From contig CAMGYJ010000002.1 of the NCBI GenBank assembly GCA_946122785.1, positions 14,892,839 to 14,956,838 of the forward strand: a stretch of DNA of 64,000 nucleotides. Direction: 5' to 3'. Each line of letters begins with the position of its first letter. The stretch's first letter is position 1. The translations under genes were made by a program, and so were the position numbers. The notes beneath the pieces were generated by a model. It saw only the letters and a program-made list of their open reading frames with translations, searched no databases and was not told where the DNA came from. Positions 31,197 to 42,209 of the stretch are shown one piece after another. The DNA comes from Linum tenue (Eukaryota; Streptophyta; Magnoliopsida; Malpighiales; Linaceae).

Positions 31197-32525
31197 TGAT
31201 GACTCGTTCTTTACACATGTTTTTACCCCCATTCTTACTCCGTTTGAGGTATTGATTCTCGTGTTTTAGGCCGATTTCACGCTAGGTTGTGCTTGTTTGT
31301 GATATTTCAGGTCCTAGTACGTGAATGGAGGCTTGGGAGCGAGTTTGAGGTCGATTGGACAAGGATCGGACGCATGGCGAGGTTCTGAGGAAGTTGCGTG
31401 GGCACACACGGGATTGTGCGTGGCCACGCACGGCCGTGCAAGTAACCAGTTTGGCCGTGCGGGATTGTGCGTGGGCACGCACGGGATTGTGCGTGGGCAC
31501 GCACGGCCGTGCACCTGGCCGTGCAAGAAGCCTGAGGGTCGAATTTAATGATACGGCGCGTTTTGGAGTGCACGGCCAGAATGGTGAGGTGCACGGCCGT
31601 GCACCCTGGCCGTGCGAGTCGGGAATTGCTGTTTAAAACCCGATTTTCAGCCAAAGGAAGGGGGAAGAGCTGGGTTTTGGATCCCAAACACCCAAGGGAC
31701 GAACCCTAGAGAGAGAGAGCGACTTGGAAATATTCTTGGAGCTATTTTGGAGGATTTCTTCACCATTGGAGCTCGGGAATCAAGCTTGGAGATGGAGATT
31801 GAAGATCTAGATCAGATTTCTGCAGTCTCTCTCTTCTCTATGGAGTAACTTCCCTCCACTTAGGTTTTGAGGAATCCTAGTTCCATGAGTTAGGATCTTT
31901 CTTGTATGAAGTTTTGGATTCTATATTGTTTGATTATAATCGATTGAGGCATGATTTATTGAGTCAATTGAATCTTGATCAAATTCTCTTGATTTCTGCT
32001 TTAACCTATGATAGATAGAATCTGATTAGGTTGTTAGAGTCCCTTCATTCGATAGTAGGAGATTGGCTATACGAGAGTTAGCCAGTTTACTGCTTTGTAC
32101 TGGAATCCAATTCCGGTAGTGGAGTTCTGTGTTCATAGCCTCAGCTTTCTATCCTGGTGAAGACTAGTCGTCTGCCGGGTAGTTGGACTGAGAGGGCTTG
32201 GTCAGCTTAAGAGATTCCAAGCTAATTTAGGATCTTCCGCAGTTTAATCAACAGTAGAACAACCAAAGGTTATTGCAACTTGGACCTAATTGAGGAGCTA
32301 GGGGGAATCATACCTAAGTGAGTTCCCAACTTGTAATTAGTAGAGTAGTCAGTAGAGTAGTTTATCAATCAATTCTTAATCTAGTTTGCTAGATAATGAA
32401 CTGAAGCTGAGTAATAGTAACTCTAGAGACCCGTGGATTCGATATTTATTACTTGTGCCACTATACTGCAGTCCCTTTCATTGGTTACACTTGGCCATTG
32501 TTAGGTGTTGTGTTTTGGCGTGTCA
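31197..32525 (+). repeat. 3' LTR of element D (1329 bp)
   Basis: Same ends as the 5' LTR. It is longer by 23 bases: one extra 22-bp unit (GGGATTGTGCGTGGGCACGCAC, around 31483-31504) within the palindromic-word block, and one base in a C run. Confidence 0.93.
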
Positions 32526-32530
32526 ATAAG

Positions 32531-32825
32531 CTAAACGCATATAAAGAGATCCAACTAAAACTTTCCAAGTATGATGATATAAACTATGATTTCCAGCCTA
32601 ATATACACTTTGGATACATGTAATTAGTTGTTAAGGTTAATCTATGAGAGAGGACAACAAATGTCATTCTTGCATATGTTAGCGATCGACCTTTCATCTT
32701 GGCCATTACATTAATATATATCTCTTAACACAATGAGAAACATATTTATTATCTTATTTGTACATCTATTAGAAACAAAATTAATATTGGTTAAATAATG
32801 GACAATCAAATTTACAAATGAACGC
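32531..32825. other. AT-rich flank of element D
   Basis: Nothing recognisable before the gap. Confidence 0.5.
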
Positions 32826-32925
32826 NNNNNNNNNNNNNNNNNNNNNNNNNNNNNNNNNNNNNNNNNNNNNNNNNNNNNNNNNNNNNNNNNNNNNNNNNNN
32901 NNNNNNNNNNNNNNNNNNNNNNNNN
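32826..32925. other. Assembly gap of 100 N
   Basis: Exactly 100 N, the usual placeholder for a gap of unknown size. Reading frames that cross it are meaningless. Confidence 0.99.
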
Positions 32926-33175
32926 GCAACTTTGAGGCCTTGGAAAACAACTTTAATGACATCTTCTGGATCCACAAAGAATACCATTGGTAACATGACA
33001 ACGTTCTCTGTAAAACAAGCCCTTAAACTTGCATTTCCACTAATCCAATAGAGAGAACCATGCCTCCAAAGTATGTACCCTGAACACGGATTTTGACTTA
33101 GCCAAATTCTGCCCTTCTTCTTCCCAACTTCAATAGCTTCTTTGTCAAGTAATTGTGACATAAATGGTTGGCAAT
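32926..33175 (-). pseudogene. Unidentified exon-like coding segment cut by the gap and by element E
   Basis: The minus strand is open for about 80 codons with host-gene-like composition (for example KKKGRIWLSQNPCSGYILW, then LRACFTENVVMLPMVFFVDP and VIKVVFQGLK next to the gap). It begins abruptly where Athila integrase sequence starts on the other strand (about 33175) and ends at the N run. I do not recognise the family. It could be one exon of a host gene interrupted by E, or another transposon's coding part. Confidence 0.35.
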
Positions 33176-34640
33176 TTGGGATCATATCAGCTCCGGTGGA
33201 CAACTTCGTGGAAGAGATCGATGACTCATTCCCGGGTGAGCGATTGCTGGCGATGACATTGGTGGACAGTGTGGCCCCTTGGTATTCTGACTTTGCCAAT
33301 TATCTGGTTGGCAAGCAGCTACCAAAGGGGATGGCCACTCATGCAAAGCGCAAGTTCTTCTCCAACCTGAAGCATTACTTCTAGGAGGATCCTTTCCTCT
33401 TCAGGATCGGAGCAGATGGCGTGATCTGGCGCTGCGTCATGGAGCACGAGATGGGAGACATCCTGTCTCAATGCCATGAAGGACCTACTAGAGGTCACCA
33501 TGGAGGAAACCGCAGGGCGTGGAAGGTGCTACAGTCGGGCTTCTATTGGCCCTCACTCTTCAAGGATGCAGACACCTTCGCACGACAGTGCGATCGCTAC
33601 CAAAGGTCAGGTAACATTTCTTCCCGGGATGAGATGCCCCAACATATTTCTGTCATTTGTGAAATTTTTGATGTTTGGGGCATCGATTTCATGGGCCCAT
33701 TCCCTCCATCCTTTGGCAATTTGTACATACTGGTTGCAGTGGACTACGTCTCGAAGTGAGCAGAAGCTCAAGCCATGCCCACCAATGATGCAAGACAGGT
33801 CTGCTCATTTCTGAAGCAGCTATTCTCCCGGTTCGGGACACCTCGCGCCATCATTAGTGATAGAGGAACCCATTTTCAAGGGCAATTCACTAAGCTCCTA
33901 TCTCGCTATGGTGTTAAGCATCAGGTGACGGTGGCTTACCATCCCCAGTCAAATGGTCAAGTTGAGTTGACGAACCGGGAGCTTAAAAGAATAATTGAAA
34001 AGACAGTGGATCAGTCCAGCAAGGATTGGTCCACCAAGCTCGATGATGCTCTTTGGGCATATAGGACAGCCTACAAAAAACCCGATTGGTACTTCACCCT
34101 ATAGGCTTGTCTATGGAAAGTCGTGTCATTTGCCAGTAGAGCTAGAGCACAAGGCCTTCTGGGCCCTTAAGTTGCTGAATCTGGATTTGAGTGTTGCAGG
34201 TGCTGAACATAAGCTCACACCTACGAGAACACCCTGCTCTACAAAGAGCGCACCAAGCGTCTCCACGACGCTCGGTTGAGGGGCCCGAAGGAGTTTCAAG
34301 TAGGTGTTCGTGTTCTGCTCTTCATTGCACGCCTGAAACTCTTTTCGGGCAAGCTACGTTCGAGGTGGTCAGGACCTTTCACGGTCTCCCAAGTTTTCCC
34401 GCACGGTGTGGTGGAGATCAACAATGCTCAAACTGAGCCATCCAAGGTGAATGGCCACCTCCTAAAGTTGTACTTGGGAGGTGTTGTCGAGCGCGCAGAG
34501 CTGCCGATCAAGCTCGAGGATCCTTAGTTCCTCTACTGGTGTCCAATTAAAAGACGGTAAAGAAGCGCTTGTGGGGAGGCAACCCCACCACGGTTTGTAT
34601 TTCTTTCCCTTTTTCCTTTTCAATTTGGTCAGTTTTTGAG
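33176..34640 (+). pseudogene. Element E: Athila-lineage integrase fragment
   Basis: Plus-strand frames give the RNase H-integrase linker (FPGERLLAM, PWYSDFANYLVG), the zinc region ([14 protein letters not shown], then [11 protein letters not shown] with the second Cys of the usual CxxC replaced by Tyr), catalytic Asp in [10 protein letters not shown], Asp in IISDRGTHF and Glu in SNGQVELTNRE. The C-terminal [16 protein letters not shown] motif ends at TAG 34525-34527. Stops at 33382 (TAG for Trp) and 33757 (TGA for Trp) and a frameshift near 34080-34100 disable it. RT and gag are absent. The part after 34640 runs into element F on the opposite strand, with an unclear junction. Confidence 0.85.
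34563..34588 (+). promoter_or_regulatory. Conserved post-pol palindrome and hairpin (element E copy)
   Basis: AAGCGCTT is followed by stem GTGGGG, loop AGGCAA and stem CCCCAC, 35 nt after the integrase stop. Relative to D, a T-A pair is replaced by G-C in the stem. Confidence 0.8.
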
Positions 34641-34774
34641 TCGTTGCGTCTGTTTGGAGTCTGTCTGGAAAGTATTTCGTGCCTTGGGCGGTCTGTTTTA
34701 TTCTGTGACTAGGTATTTTTTTGAGCCGTGGCACGATTGAGTTTTGGTTGTATGAAACAACTTGCCTTGTGCTT

Positions 34775-35979
34775 CTACTCGCGATTGGGCGACTGTTCTT
34801 CTGCTCCTGGTATGGTACCAGTTTCGACCTCCACATCATTACCTGTCATACTTGCCTCCCCTACTTCGTACCGTTGCAAATTTTGGGCGTTCCATGTCCT
34901 CTTCACATTCTTGCCCGACAGGTGCTCTAGTTTGAACCTATTTGGGCCAATGACTTCCTGAATGAGATATGGTCCTTTCCACTTTGGGGCCAACTTCCCT
35001 TCTGTGGCCTTGGGGCGGAAATCTCGTTTTAACACAAGGCTGCCCACCACAATGTTGTGTGCATGCATCTTTTGCTGTAATATCTCGCCACCTGACTCTT
35101 CATTGCTGCCAAGCGTAGAGCGGCCACCTCTCGACGCTCATCCAATAGGTCTAACTCATCAATTCTCTCCTGGGCATCCATTGACTCGTCTCGGCGGTTC
35201 ATCCTGAAGGTTGGGACTCGCATCTCCACTGGCAAAACAACTTTACTTCCATAAGTCAAAGCGAAGGGTGTTTCGCCCGTAGCTACCTTGAATGTGGTCC
35301 TATGCACCCACAAGACGCTTGGTAGTTCCTCCACCCACTTGCCCTTGGCCGCCGCCAGCCTTGTGTGCAACCCATGCAATATACTTTTGTTAGCTGCCTC
35401 AGCTTGTCCATTCGCTTGTGGGTAGGCTACGAAAGAGAATCTCAAGACTACCCCATTCTCATCACAAAACTCGATGAATTTTTTGCAATCAAACTGCTTC
35501 CCATGGTCAGTGATGATTGATTTCGGGAGTCCAAACCTTGCAAAGATGTTTTTCCTTGTGAACTTCCGCACTGGTGCCTCGGTGATTGACGCCAATGGCT
35601 CTGCCTCTATCCACTTGGTGAAGTAATCCACCGCAACAATCAAGTACTTGAATTGTCCGGGTGCCTTTGGAATGGGACCCAAGAGGTCCATGCCCCACTG
35701 GGCGAAAGGCCAGGCACCTACGTTCCCTTGCACAGGTGCCGCTGGGAGGTGTATGTCATTGGTGTGAATCTACCATTGGTGGCATGCTGTCACATGTTTC
35801 CCCGCGTCCGCCCGTATTGTTGGCCAATAATACCCTTGCGGGAGTAGTATCTTCTCGAGGCTACGGGCGCCCACGTGCATACCACAAGTCCCTTGATACA
35901 CCTCCTTGATCGCTTCTAGCCCCTCGGCATCAGTAAGGCATCTCAGATAGGCGCCTGAATGTGACCTTTTGTACAACAC
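34775..35979 (-). pseudogene. Element F integrase
   Basis: Frames 35979-35770, 35733-35029 and 35068-34775. The zinc region shows GTCGMHVGARSLEKILLPQGYYWP and ends at an in-frame TAG after the HQW codons. The core has Asp in FAQWGMDLLGPIPKA, Asp in SIITDHGKQF and Glu in YPQANGQAEAANK, so all three catalytic residues are present. The C-terminal domain carries LAPKWKGPYLIQEV and NAQNLQRYEV. Confidence 0.85.
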
Positions 35980-36726
35980 TTAATCCACTATGGCGCACAG
36001 GACTGCCTTCCGCCGCAAGCGCCAAGCTTCTTTTGGGTCATCTGGTACTACTCCTTGGGTGAGAAAGAGCCAGATTGGAGCCATCCACCCTTCTCTTACT
36101 CCCGTTGTGAGGACTTCTTTCGTTACGATCACCGTCCGATTTTCCTCAAAATCCAAAGCCGTGGCTAACTTGGACAAGGCATCTTCATGGGCATTCTCCT
36201 CCCTTGGGACATGTGTGAATGTTACATCACGGAACCAGGCGCACTTCTTGCGAACGGCATGCACATAGGCTCCTAGCGTTTCCTCCTTCACTTCATAAAC
36301 CTCATTCAGCTGATTAACCACTAGCGCCGAATCAGTTTTGACGTTCACTTTCTGGGCGCCTAACTCCCTTGCAATGTGGAGCCCCGCCAGGATGACTTCA
36401 TACTCCGCGGCGTTGTTTGTTTTAAGGATTGCAAAGCGTAACGCCACCTCGTGCAGGGCGCCCAACGGACTAATAAGGACCACACCTGCTCCCGCTCCTT
36501 CTCGGCTTGCCGCTCCGTCCACATGCACTTGCCAACATTCCTCAACTTTGGTTGCCCCATCCACTACACCTTCAGCCAAGAAATCCGCCAATACCCGAGC
36601 CTTGATAGCGGGACGGGGCGCATAGCTTATGTCAAATTCACTAAGTTGTACAGCCCATTTCACCAGGCGCCCAGATACGTCCATAGACCCAAGAACAGTT
36701 CTGAGGGAAAGGTTTGTGAGCACCAC
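35980..36726 (-). pseudogene. Element F archaeal-type RNase H (second RNase H)
   Basis: An open stretch of 248 codons. Motifs are VHVDGAASREGAGAGVVL (first Asp), TNNAAEYEVILAGLHIA (Glu), VKTDSALVVNQLN (Asp) and HVPREENAHEDALSKLA (final Asp/His box). Upstream it continues from the first RNase H across a TGA at 36737-36739. The presence of this domain places F in the Tat lineage. Confidence 0.88.
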
Positions 36727-36738
36727 AATGCTATGGGC

Positions 36739-37821
36739 TCAAAAATAGGGTCGGAGTTTGTTCGCCGCCATCACCACCGCCAGCGCTGCCTTTTCTATGG
36801 GCGCGTATCGTGTCTCGTGACCTACCATGGTGCGGCTGACGTAATATACCGGCCTCTCTTCTCTTGTCAGCGGATCTTTGGATATGAGAACCGCACTTAC
36901 GGCGATGTGAGACACAACTATGTACAAGTATAGCACCTCCTTTGCTTTGGGTGTAGTCATCACTGTACGCGCCGTGAGAAACCTCTTCAAGTCTTCCAAG
37001 GCTTTGTCACACTCCTCGGTCCACCTGAATTTGGTGGCCTTTTTTAGGACCTTGAAGAAGGGGGCGCCCCGGTCAGAGGCCCTCGGAATGAAGCGCCCAA
37101 GCGCCGCTAACCTCCCCGTTAATCCTTGTACCTCCTTCGGCATTCGAGGGGGAGCCAAGCTCATAATTTCCTGGACTTGTTTGGGGTTGGCTTCAATTCC
37201 CCGCTTCGTTATCATGAACCCTAAGAATTTCCCTGCCTCTGCCAAGAATACACATTTTTAGGGTTAAGCCTTAACCTGAAATGGCGCATCGTCTCAAAAG
37301 TTTCTCGTAAGTCCATGATGTGGTCATGGCGCCTCTTGCTTTTCACAATCAAATCATCAACGTATGCTTCCACATTCCTCCCTAGTTGCTTGTGGAAAAC
37401 CTGGTTTACCATGCGCTGGTACGTGGCTCCTGCGTTCTTAACCCAAACGCCACCACTCTGTAGCAAAAGTTACCAAAAGGTGTCATGAAAGTCGTCTTCG
37501 CCCTATCCTCCTCCACCATGGGGATCTGATGGTAGCCTGAGAACATGTCGAGGAAACTAAGCGCCTCATGATAAGCTGTCGCATCTACGAGCAAATCAAT
37601 GCGTGGCATGGGGTATGCATCCGTAGGACACGCCCGGTTGAGGTTAGTGAAGTCCACACACATTCTCTAGTCTCCCGACCGCTTTGGGACAAATACAACA
37701 TTCGAAAGCCATGTGATGTACCTTGCCTCCTCCACGAATCCTGCTTCGAGTAATCTATCAACTTTACGACAGAGCGCCTCCTCCTTTTCGGGGGATAGGT
37801 TTCGGCGCTTTTGTTGGACAA
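36739..37821 (-). pseudogene. Element F reverse transcriptase and first RNase H
   Basis: Frames 37821-37585, 37663-37406, 37466-37221 and 37245-36739 join as RT: PPKRRRRSV region, MCVDFTNLNRACPTDAYPMP, SFLDMFSGYHQIPM, FMTPFGNFCYRV and the catalytic AYVDDLIVKS. RNase H follows, ending in YAPIEKAALAVVMAANKLRPYF, with TGA at 36737-36739 where CGA is expected. At least two frameshifts lie within RT. Confidence 0.85.
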
Positions 37822-37944
37822 GCATTATGCCCTCTTCCACAGCGAGCCTGTGCGCCTATGTCTCAGGGGACACACCAGGCATGTTTTGTGCCCTCCAAGC
37901 AAACAGCTCCCCAAACTCTCGCAACAACTCTATCAAAGGCGCCT

Positions 37945-38841
37945 TCATGACTTCAGGGATATTCGCACTTGTCTTTCTGGGCGCCCTTTGTCTATCGCCA
38001 CAACTAACACATCGTCCACAGACTCTGCTCGGGGTGCCTCCTCAGGGCGAGGGTCGATGGTGTTTAGCCTGTGTTTTCGGACGCTGTATCTTGGTTCCTC
38101 CTCTCGTGCATATCGTGGAACATTCTTCCCTCGCGAGATGCCTATGCCTTGTGGCGCCACAAACTTCAGCGTTTGGTGACAAGTGGAAGCCACTCCGTTG
38201 AATTGTGCCAACAGGGGTCAGCCAAGTATCACGTTGTACGATGATGGGCAGTCCACGATTCCAAATTCTACCGCATGCGTCATGCAATGTGCTTCATCTC
38301 CGAGGGTCACGGGCAGGCGCACACGCCCGATGACTTGGGCGGGCGCCCTTGAGAATCCAATTAACATGGAGCTTGAGGGGCTCACCAACTCGGGCGCCAA
38401 TTGCATGCGCTCAAACGTGCTTTTGAACAGGACATCCATCGAGTTACCGGTGTCCACCAACATTCTTTTCACCTTGCATCCCACTATCACCCCTTGTATC
38501 TCCAAAGCCTCTTCCGACGGGACCTGGCAAGCCTCATCCGGCTCTTGGTTGAAGTGTATATATACTGCTGCCTTTGCTTCCAACGAGGCGGACCTTAGAC
38601 GCCTTGTTCTTTCCAATTTCTCTCTTAGGTCGAGAGTGTCGGGGATGGACTCAACTGTGAGCCTGATGCGGCTGGGTTCTCCTTCTTGGTCCACTTCAAA
38701 AGGAGGTGGGGATATCTCAGGCACCTGCTGAGTCACCGGTACTTCAGGCGCCTTCTGGACCACAGGTGCCACAGGCGCCGGCCTCGCCGCGTAGGTGCGA
38801 TTGGTCTTTTCTTCCACTCTACTGACAAAGTCATTGAGCAT
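37945..38841 (-). pseudogene. Element F aspartic protease region
   Basis: Frame 38841-38218 is open for 207 codons and carries the protease active site MLVDTGNSMDVLF and the late SSYNVILG box. It ends in TGA at 38217-38219, then continues in the same frame as PLLAQFNGVAST to 37945. The stop is most simply CGA changed to TGA (ILGRPLL is typical). Confidence 0.8.
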
Positions 38842-38865
38842 TCCCTTATCGGCGAAGGTTTGAAG

Positions 38866-40170
38866 TTAAGCTTTAAGTTGGTAGCAATCAGCCGTGTAGT
38901 GCCCCTTGTCCCGATGGAAGTCACAGTACCGATCAAGATTCTTCTCGTTTGGTTGGCCACGCATAGCCCCCGGCCAACGTATGTGATACCCCCTTTCCTT
39001 CATATACTGCAAGATATTTTTTAGCGTATCATTGTACTCCGTGAAATTTGCCGCACCCCTTGGCAACGGGCGTGGCACCTCAGGCCTTCTTTGCGGGCCG
39101 ATGTTTCCCATCACGGGTCTCGGCGCCTGCCTTACGTCAACCTCTTCACCCCTTAGGCGCCTCTTTTCAGCCCTCCGTGCAGCCAATGTTTCCTCCCAAC
39201 ATGATCACCTCGTGCACCCTCCGATCTAGGTCTTCAGTGGACACCACGTCTCGCTTAGAAAGGACTCGACACAACTCTTCGCTCGAAGTGCATGCATCCA
39301 GGCAAACTCCCAACACCGCTGGCTGGACGTCTTTAACCACCATGGCGACTGAGATCCACCGTTCGAAAAATTCTCTGAGCGCTTCACCTTCCCTCTGCTT
39401 CACCTTGAATAGGGCGCCTATAGTCAAAGTTCGACGCTTTTGGCTTGCGAATTTGGACAAGAACAGCTCTGCAAATTTCTCAAAACATTTGATGCGCCCT
39501 TCCTCGATTTGATGGTACCAGTCCAAGACCACCCCCGCAAACGTGGACAGAAATACCTTACACAATGTAGCATCCGAGCTGTTGTAGAGTTGCATTTTTG
39601 TGAAATAGCTGTTCAAATGATCTTCTGGGTCTGCCACCCCATCATAACTAGGTAACGGCGGGATCGTCTTTCCCGCCGGCTCCATCAGGATACTTCGAGC
39701 CAGGGGCTGCCTGACGCCAAAGTGCCTAGCAATTCGCTTAGGCGCCCAGACGTTAGGTTTATCAGGGTCAGTCATCATTTGTTCGGCTGGCAGCCTCCAG
39801 GCATGTGGGCGCCCAGTCAGATCGGCGTCTTGCTCAGTGTAATGCGGGAATCCGTATTGCATGGACTCCGAGTCATCCCCCGCCCTTTCTCGCTTTCTCA
39901 CTCCTGGGCTACATGTGATCATGTCTTCGTTCATCCTCCTTCAAACTCCCTTCTGAGTGCCGCTATGGCCCGATCTTGGTCAGCTATGGTTCGAAACAAC
40001 TCCCTCTTCGTCAAGGATTCCCCTTCACCCGCTAATGGGCACCCATGGCTACCCTCTCCTTCTACGTCCATACTCAACTCCTGACTCGGCTGACGCTCGC
40101 CCTCCTCGGGGTTCGAGCTCTCCGATCTCGAGCTATCCTCCCCTTCATTTCCTTCATTAGCATTCTCCAT
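38866..40170 (-). pseudogene. Element F gag
   Basis: Frames 40170-39931, 39934-39167 and 39186-38866 make one Gag split by two frameshifts. The capsid part shows PLPSYDGVADPEDHLNSYF, FLSTFAGVVLDWYHQIEEG and REGEALREFFERW, typical of the plant retrotransposon Gag domain. The last part has the YCDFHRDKGHYTADC knuckle of the Tat group. The N-terminus is acidic with a coiled coil (ADQDRAIAALRREFEGG). Confidence 0.82.
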
Positions 40171-40187
40171 GCGCCTGGTCGATTTCT

Positions 40188-40207
40188 CCCCCTACTTGGC
40201 GTGCCAA
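40188..40207 (-). promoter_or_regulatory. Primer-binding site region of element F
   Basis: Just after the LTR the minus strand reads ATTGGCACGCCAAGTAGGGG. The TGG start and position fit a primer site, but I cannot name the tRNA. Confidence 0.6.
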
Positions 40208-40208
40208 T

Positions 40209-40761
40209 TGTTTGAGCCACAACCCACCAGTCTCGCCTATCCGGAACTTTTGGGAACTAACTGCCGTTGAGGCGCCAGAAGCCTGCACAAATAAGCGCGT
40301 AGAGGGCCTCTCGGTGCCCGTTAGCACTCCAACGCTCAAGTCAGTGCAAATTCTAGAGAGATTAGTGTCGAGGGAGATTTTAGTGAGAGAAGCCAACGTG
40401 CGTAAATGCCACCTACCAGGCACTATTTATAGTCGTCGAAGCCAAAACCGTCCTCCTGGCATTCAGCTCCATGTCACCACCTCATTTAATGTTCGGTACG
40501 GTACAATGGTCAGGCGCCTGTACGTGGCAGCTCCAGGACGTCCCAAAAGGGGCGCCTAGCAGGGACCACGCCCGCTAGGTGGCTCCTTCTCGGTTTTCCT
40601 ACTCCGTACCATTTGTCCTCTCCTCTTTTTTGTCGTCATGCGCCTACTCCTCTAAATGTAACCCTAATTCACTTATTTGGGCCTGCCCCCTCATTCTACC
40701 TCATGTGCTTGGGCCTGACCAATCTCATGTCCCCCTGGGGCCTGTTCACGCTAGCCCAACA
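40209..40761 (-). repeat. 5' LTR of element F (553 bp)
   Basis: Plus-strand edges are TGTTTGAGCC and GCCCAACA, so on the minus strand it reads TGTTGGGC…CTCAAACA with matching short inverted ends. A TATA box (CTATAAATAG) lies at 40432-40423. The outside five bases are TTTAC; no partner LTR is left to check a duplication. Confidence 0.75.
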
Positions 40762-41300
40762 TTTACCTTAAACAATTTATCAACCCATAGAAGCATTAGT
40801 TAGAATCTTATACAGAGTGACTTCAAACGTACATAAAGACAAAAAAAAAAAAGGATATGTGAGAAAATACAACACACTTCTATTGTTTATAATTTTGTAA
40901 ACTTTCAAATAAGCATGTGTAATTTTTTTCTCAAAGTACAATCGAATGCTTAGGTTAAGCAATAATTTTATCCATCCCAGACCATAACAACATTTGGATC
41001 GAATTAGATCAAACCAAGTAATTTAACTCTTTTTTACTCCGGGAATTTCTGAAAGTCAAAGAATATAGTTCCACAAACGATTCACCGATAATTGCATACC
41101 GATAAACCACTGGCCTTGGATTAATATTTTTCGTCCAAAATCTGTTAGAAATGGAAAATATAATGTATAGTTAATATAATATTTTGATATTAGTATATTG
41201 TTAATTGTTAAATTAATATTTTATTACTTAAACTTCCAATAGAGGAATAAAAACCATAGTTCCAAGTGGACAATCCGAAAATAAACGAAACGAAAACAAA
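40762..41300. other. AT-rich spacer, no gene seen
   Basis: It contains an A12 run near 40840 and long AT stretches at about 41150-41230. No terminus or ORF of note. Confidence 0.5.
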
Positions 41301-41305
41301 CCTTG

Positions 41306-41331
41306 GTGGGGTTGCCACCCCTCAAGCGCTT
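41306..41331 (-). promoter_or_regulatory. Conserved post-pol palindrome and hairpin (element G copy)
   Basis: On the minus strand AAGCGCTT is followed by GAGGGG, loop TGGCAA and CCCCAC. The stem is that of E with one mismatch (A·A), consistent with decay. Confidence 0.7.
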
Positions 41332-41389
41332 CTTTACCGTCTTTTAGCTGGACGCCAGTAAGGTGGATGCTCAGAGAGGTGAAGGAACA

Positions 41390-41597
41390 GGTGCCTACAA
41401 AAGCGGATCCACATGTCTCTTGAGGTACAACTTCAAATGGTGGCCGTGCACACGACGGGTGTGACCACCAGCACTCGTCAACTCGACCTGCCCATCCGGG
41501 CAGGATGCAAGCAAGTGAATACTCGGATGGCCAAGGCGGTCGAGGCTCAGAAGGCGGGACCAACTCATAGTGGTCTCCGACTTTCTTGTGAGCAGGC
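41390..41597 (-). pseudogene. Element G integrase C-terminal remnant
   Basis: In one minus-strand frame the segment reads PDGQVELTSAGGHTR, then VHGHHLKLYLKRHV and a stop near 41390. This matches the integrase tail of E (VNGHLLKLYLGG). Immediately upstream, in another frame, is linker sequence that follows protease, marking the deletion scar at about 41500-41600. Confidence 0.6.
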
Positions 41598-42125
41598 TTA
41601 ACTACCTGCAGTTTCGGCCGCCACTCCTCCTTGATATTTTCTTTTGGTAACAGAGTGGACGGGAGCGCCGGTGAAGATGGGAGGGGGATCCTGCAAAATG
41701 GGAAGCATAGAAGGATACACGACATACTCGTGCTCCTGGTGAGAGACAACATGCAAAGGCGATGAAGCAGGAAGAGTATTAACAATGGAAAATGTTATTC
41801 GCTCCTCGCCATCCCTCAAGACTAAGGTCCCATCATGTACATCTATGAGAGCCTTGGCGGTGGCCAAGAAAAGCCTTCCCAGTATAAGGGGCACTTCTGT
41901 GTCCTCATTGATGCCCAAGACAACAAAATCCACAAGATAAAAGAATCTGTCAACCTTAACCAGAAGGTCTTCCACTATGCCCCTAGGATGAACTATAGAT
42001 CGGTTAGCTAATTGAATACTTATCCTAGTTGCACTGGGTTCACCTAGGCCTAGTTTCTTGAACAATTTATATGGCATAACATTGATACTAGCACCTAGAT
42101 CCGCCAAGGACCTCTCTATATGCAA
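41598..42125 (-). pseudogene. Element G aspartic protease
   Basis: Minus-strand frame with the active-site box SLADLGASINVMPYKLFKKLGL near its start, then IQLANRSIVHPRGIVEDLLVKV and EDTEVPLILGRLFLATAKALIDVHDG. These match the protease of B box for box. A stop just upstream (near 42138) separates it from gag. Confidence 0.82.
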
Positions 42126-42209
42126 TTTACCTATAGATCAGGGGATAATAAAACTACCTGGGTCCTTCTGCTTCTGCGGGAGCTTATTCTGCAGAATGGC
42201 CGAGCACTC

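Larger units (their letters stand above)
27247..32525 (+). mobile_element. Element D: young non-autonomous Athila-related LTR retrotransposon, structurally complete
   Basis: Two near-identical LTRs (27247-28552 and 31197-32525) bracket a 2.6-kb interior. The target duplication ATAAG is perfect on both sides (27242-27246 and 32526-32530). The primer site matches tRNA-Asp, and the polypurine tract and its hairpin are present. There is no protease, RT, RNase H or integrase, only one open acidic ORF of 374 codons. Between the LTRs I count about five base differences and two length differences (one of them a 22-bp repeat unit) over ~1306 bp, so insertion is recent. Mobility must have depended on proteins from a related autonomous element such as the B/C/G group. 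Confidence 0.93.
34775..40761 (-). mobile_element. Element F: Tat-lineage Ty3/gypsy retrotransposon, 3' end lost
   Basis: Minus-strand order is 5' LTR, primer site, gag, protease, RT, RNase H, a second (archaeal-type) RNase H, then integrase. Two RNase H domains are diagnostic of the Tat group. No 3' LTR follows: after the integrase C-terminus the sequence meets element E near 34640-34775. Many stops and frameshifts make it a fossil. The sequence is GC-richer than its AT-rich flanks. Confidence 0.88.

Noticed and set aside
32711..33299. ORFs that cross the N run
   Set aside because: Their continuity depends on 100 placeholder bases of unknown true length.
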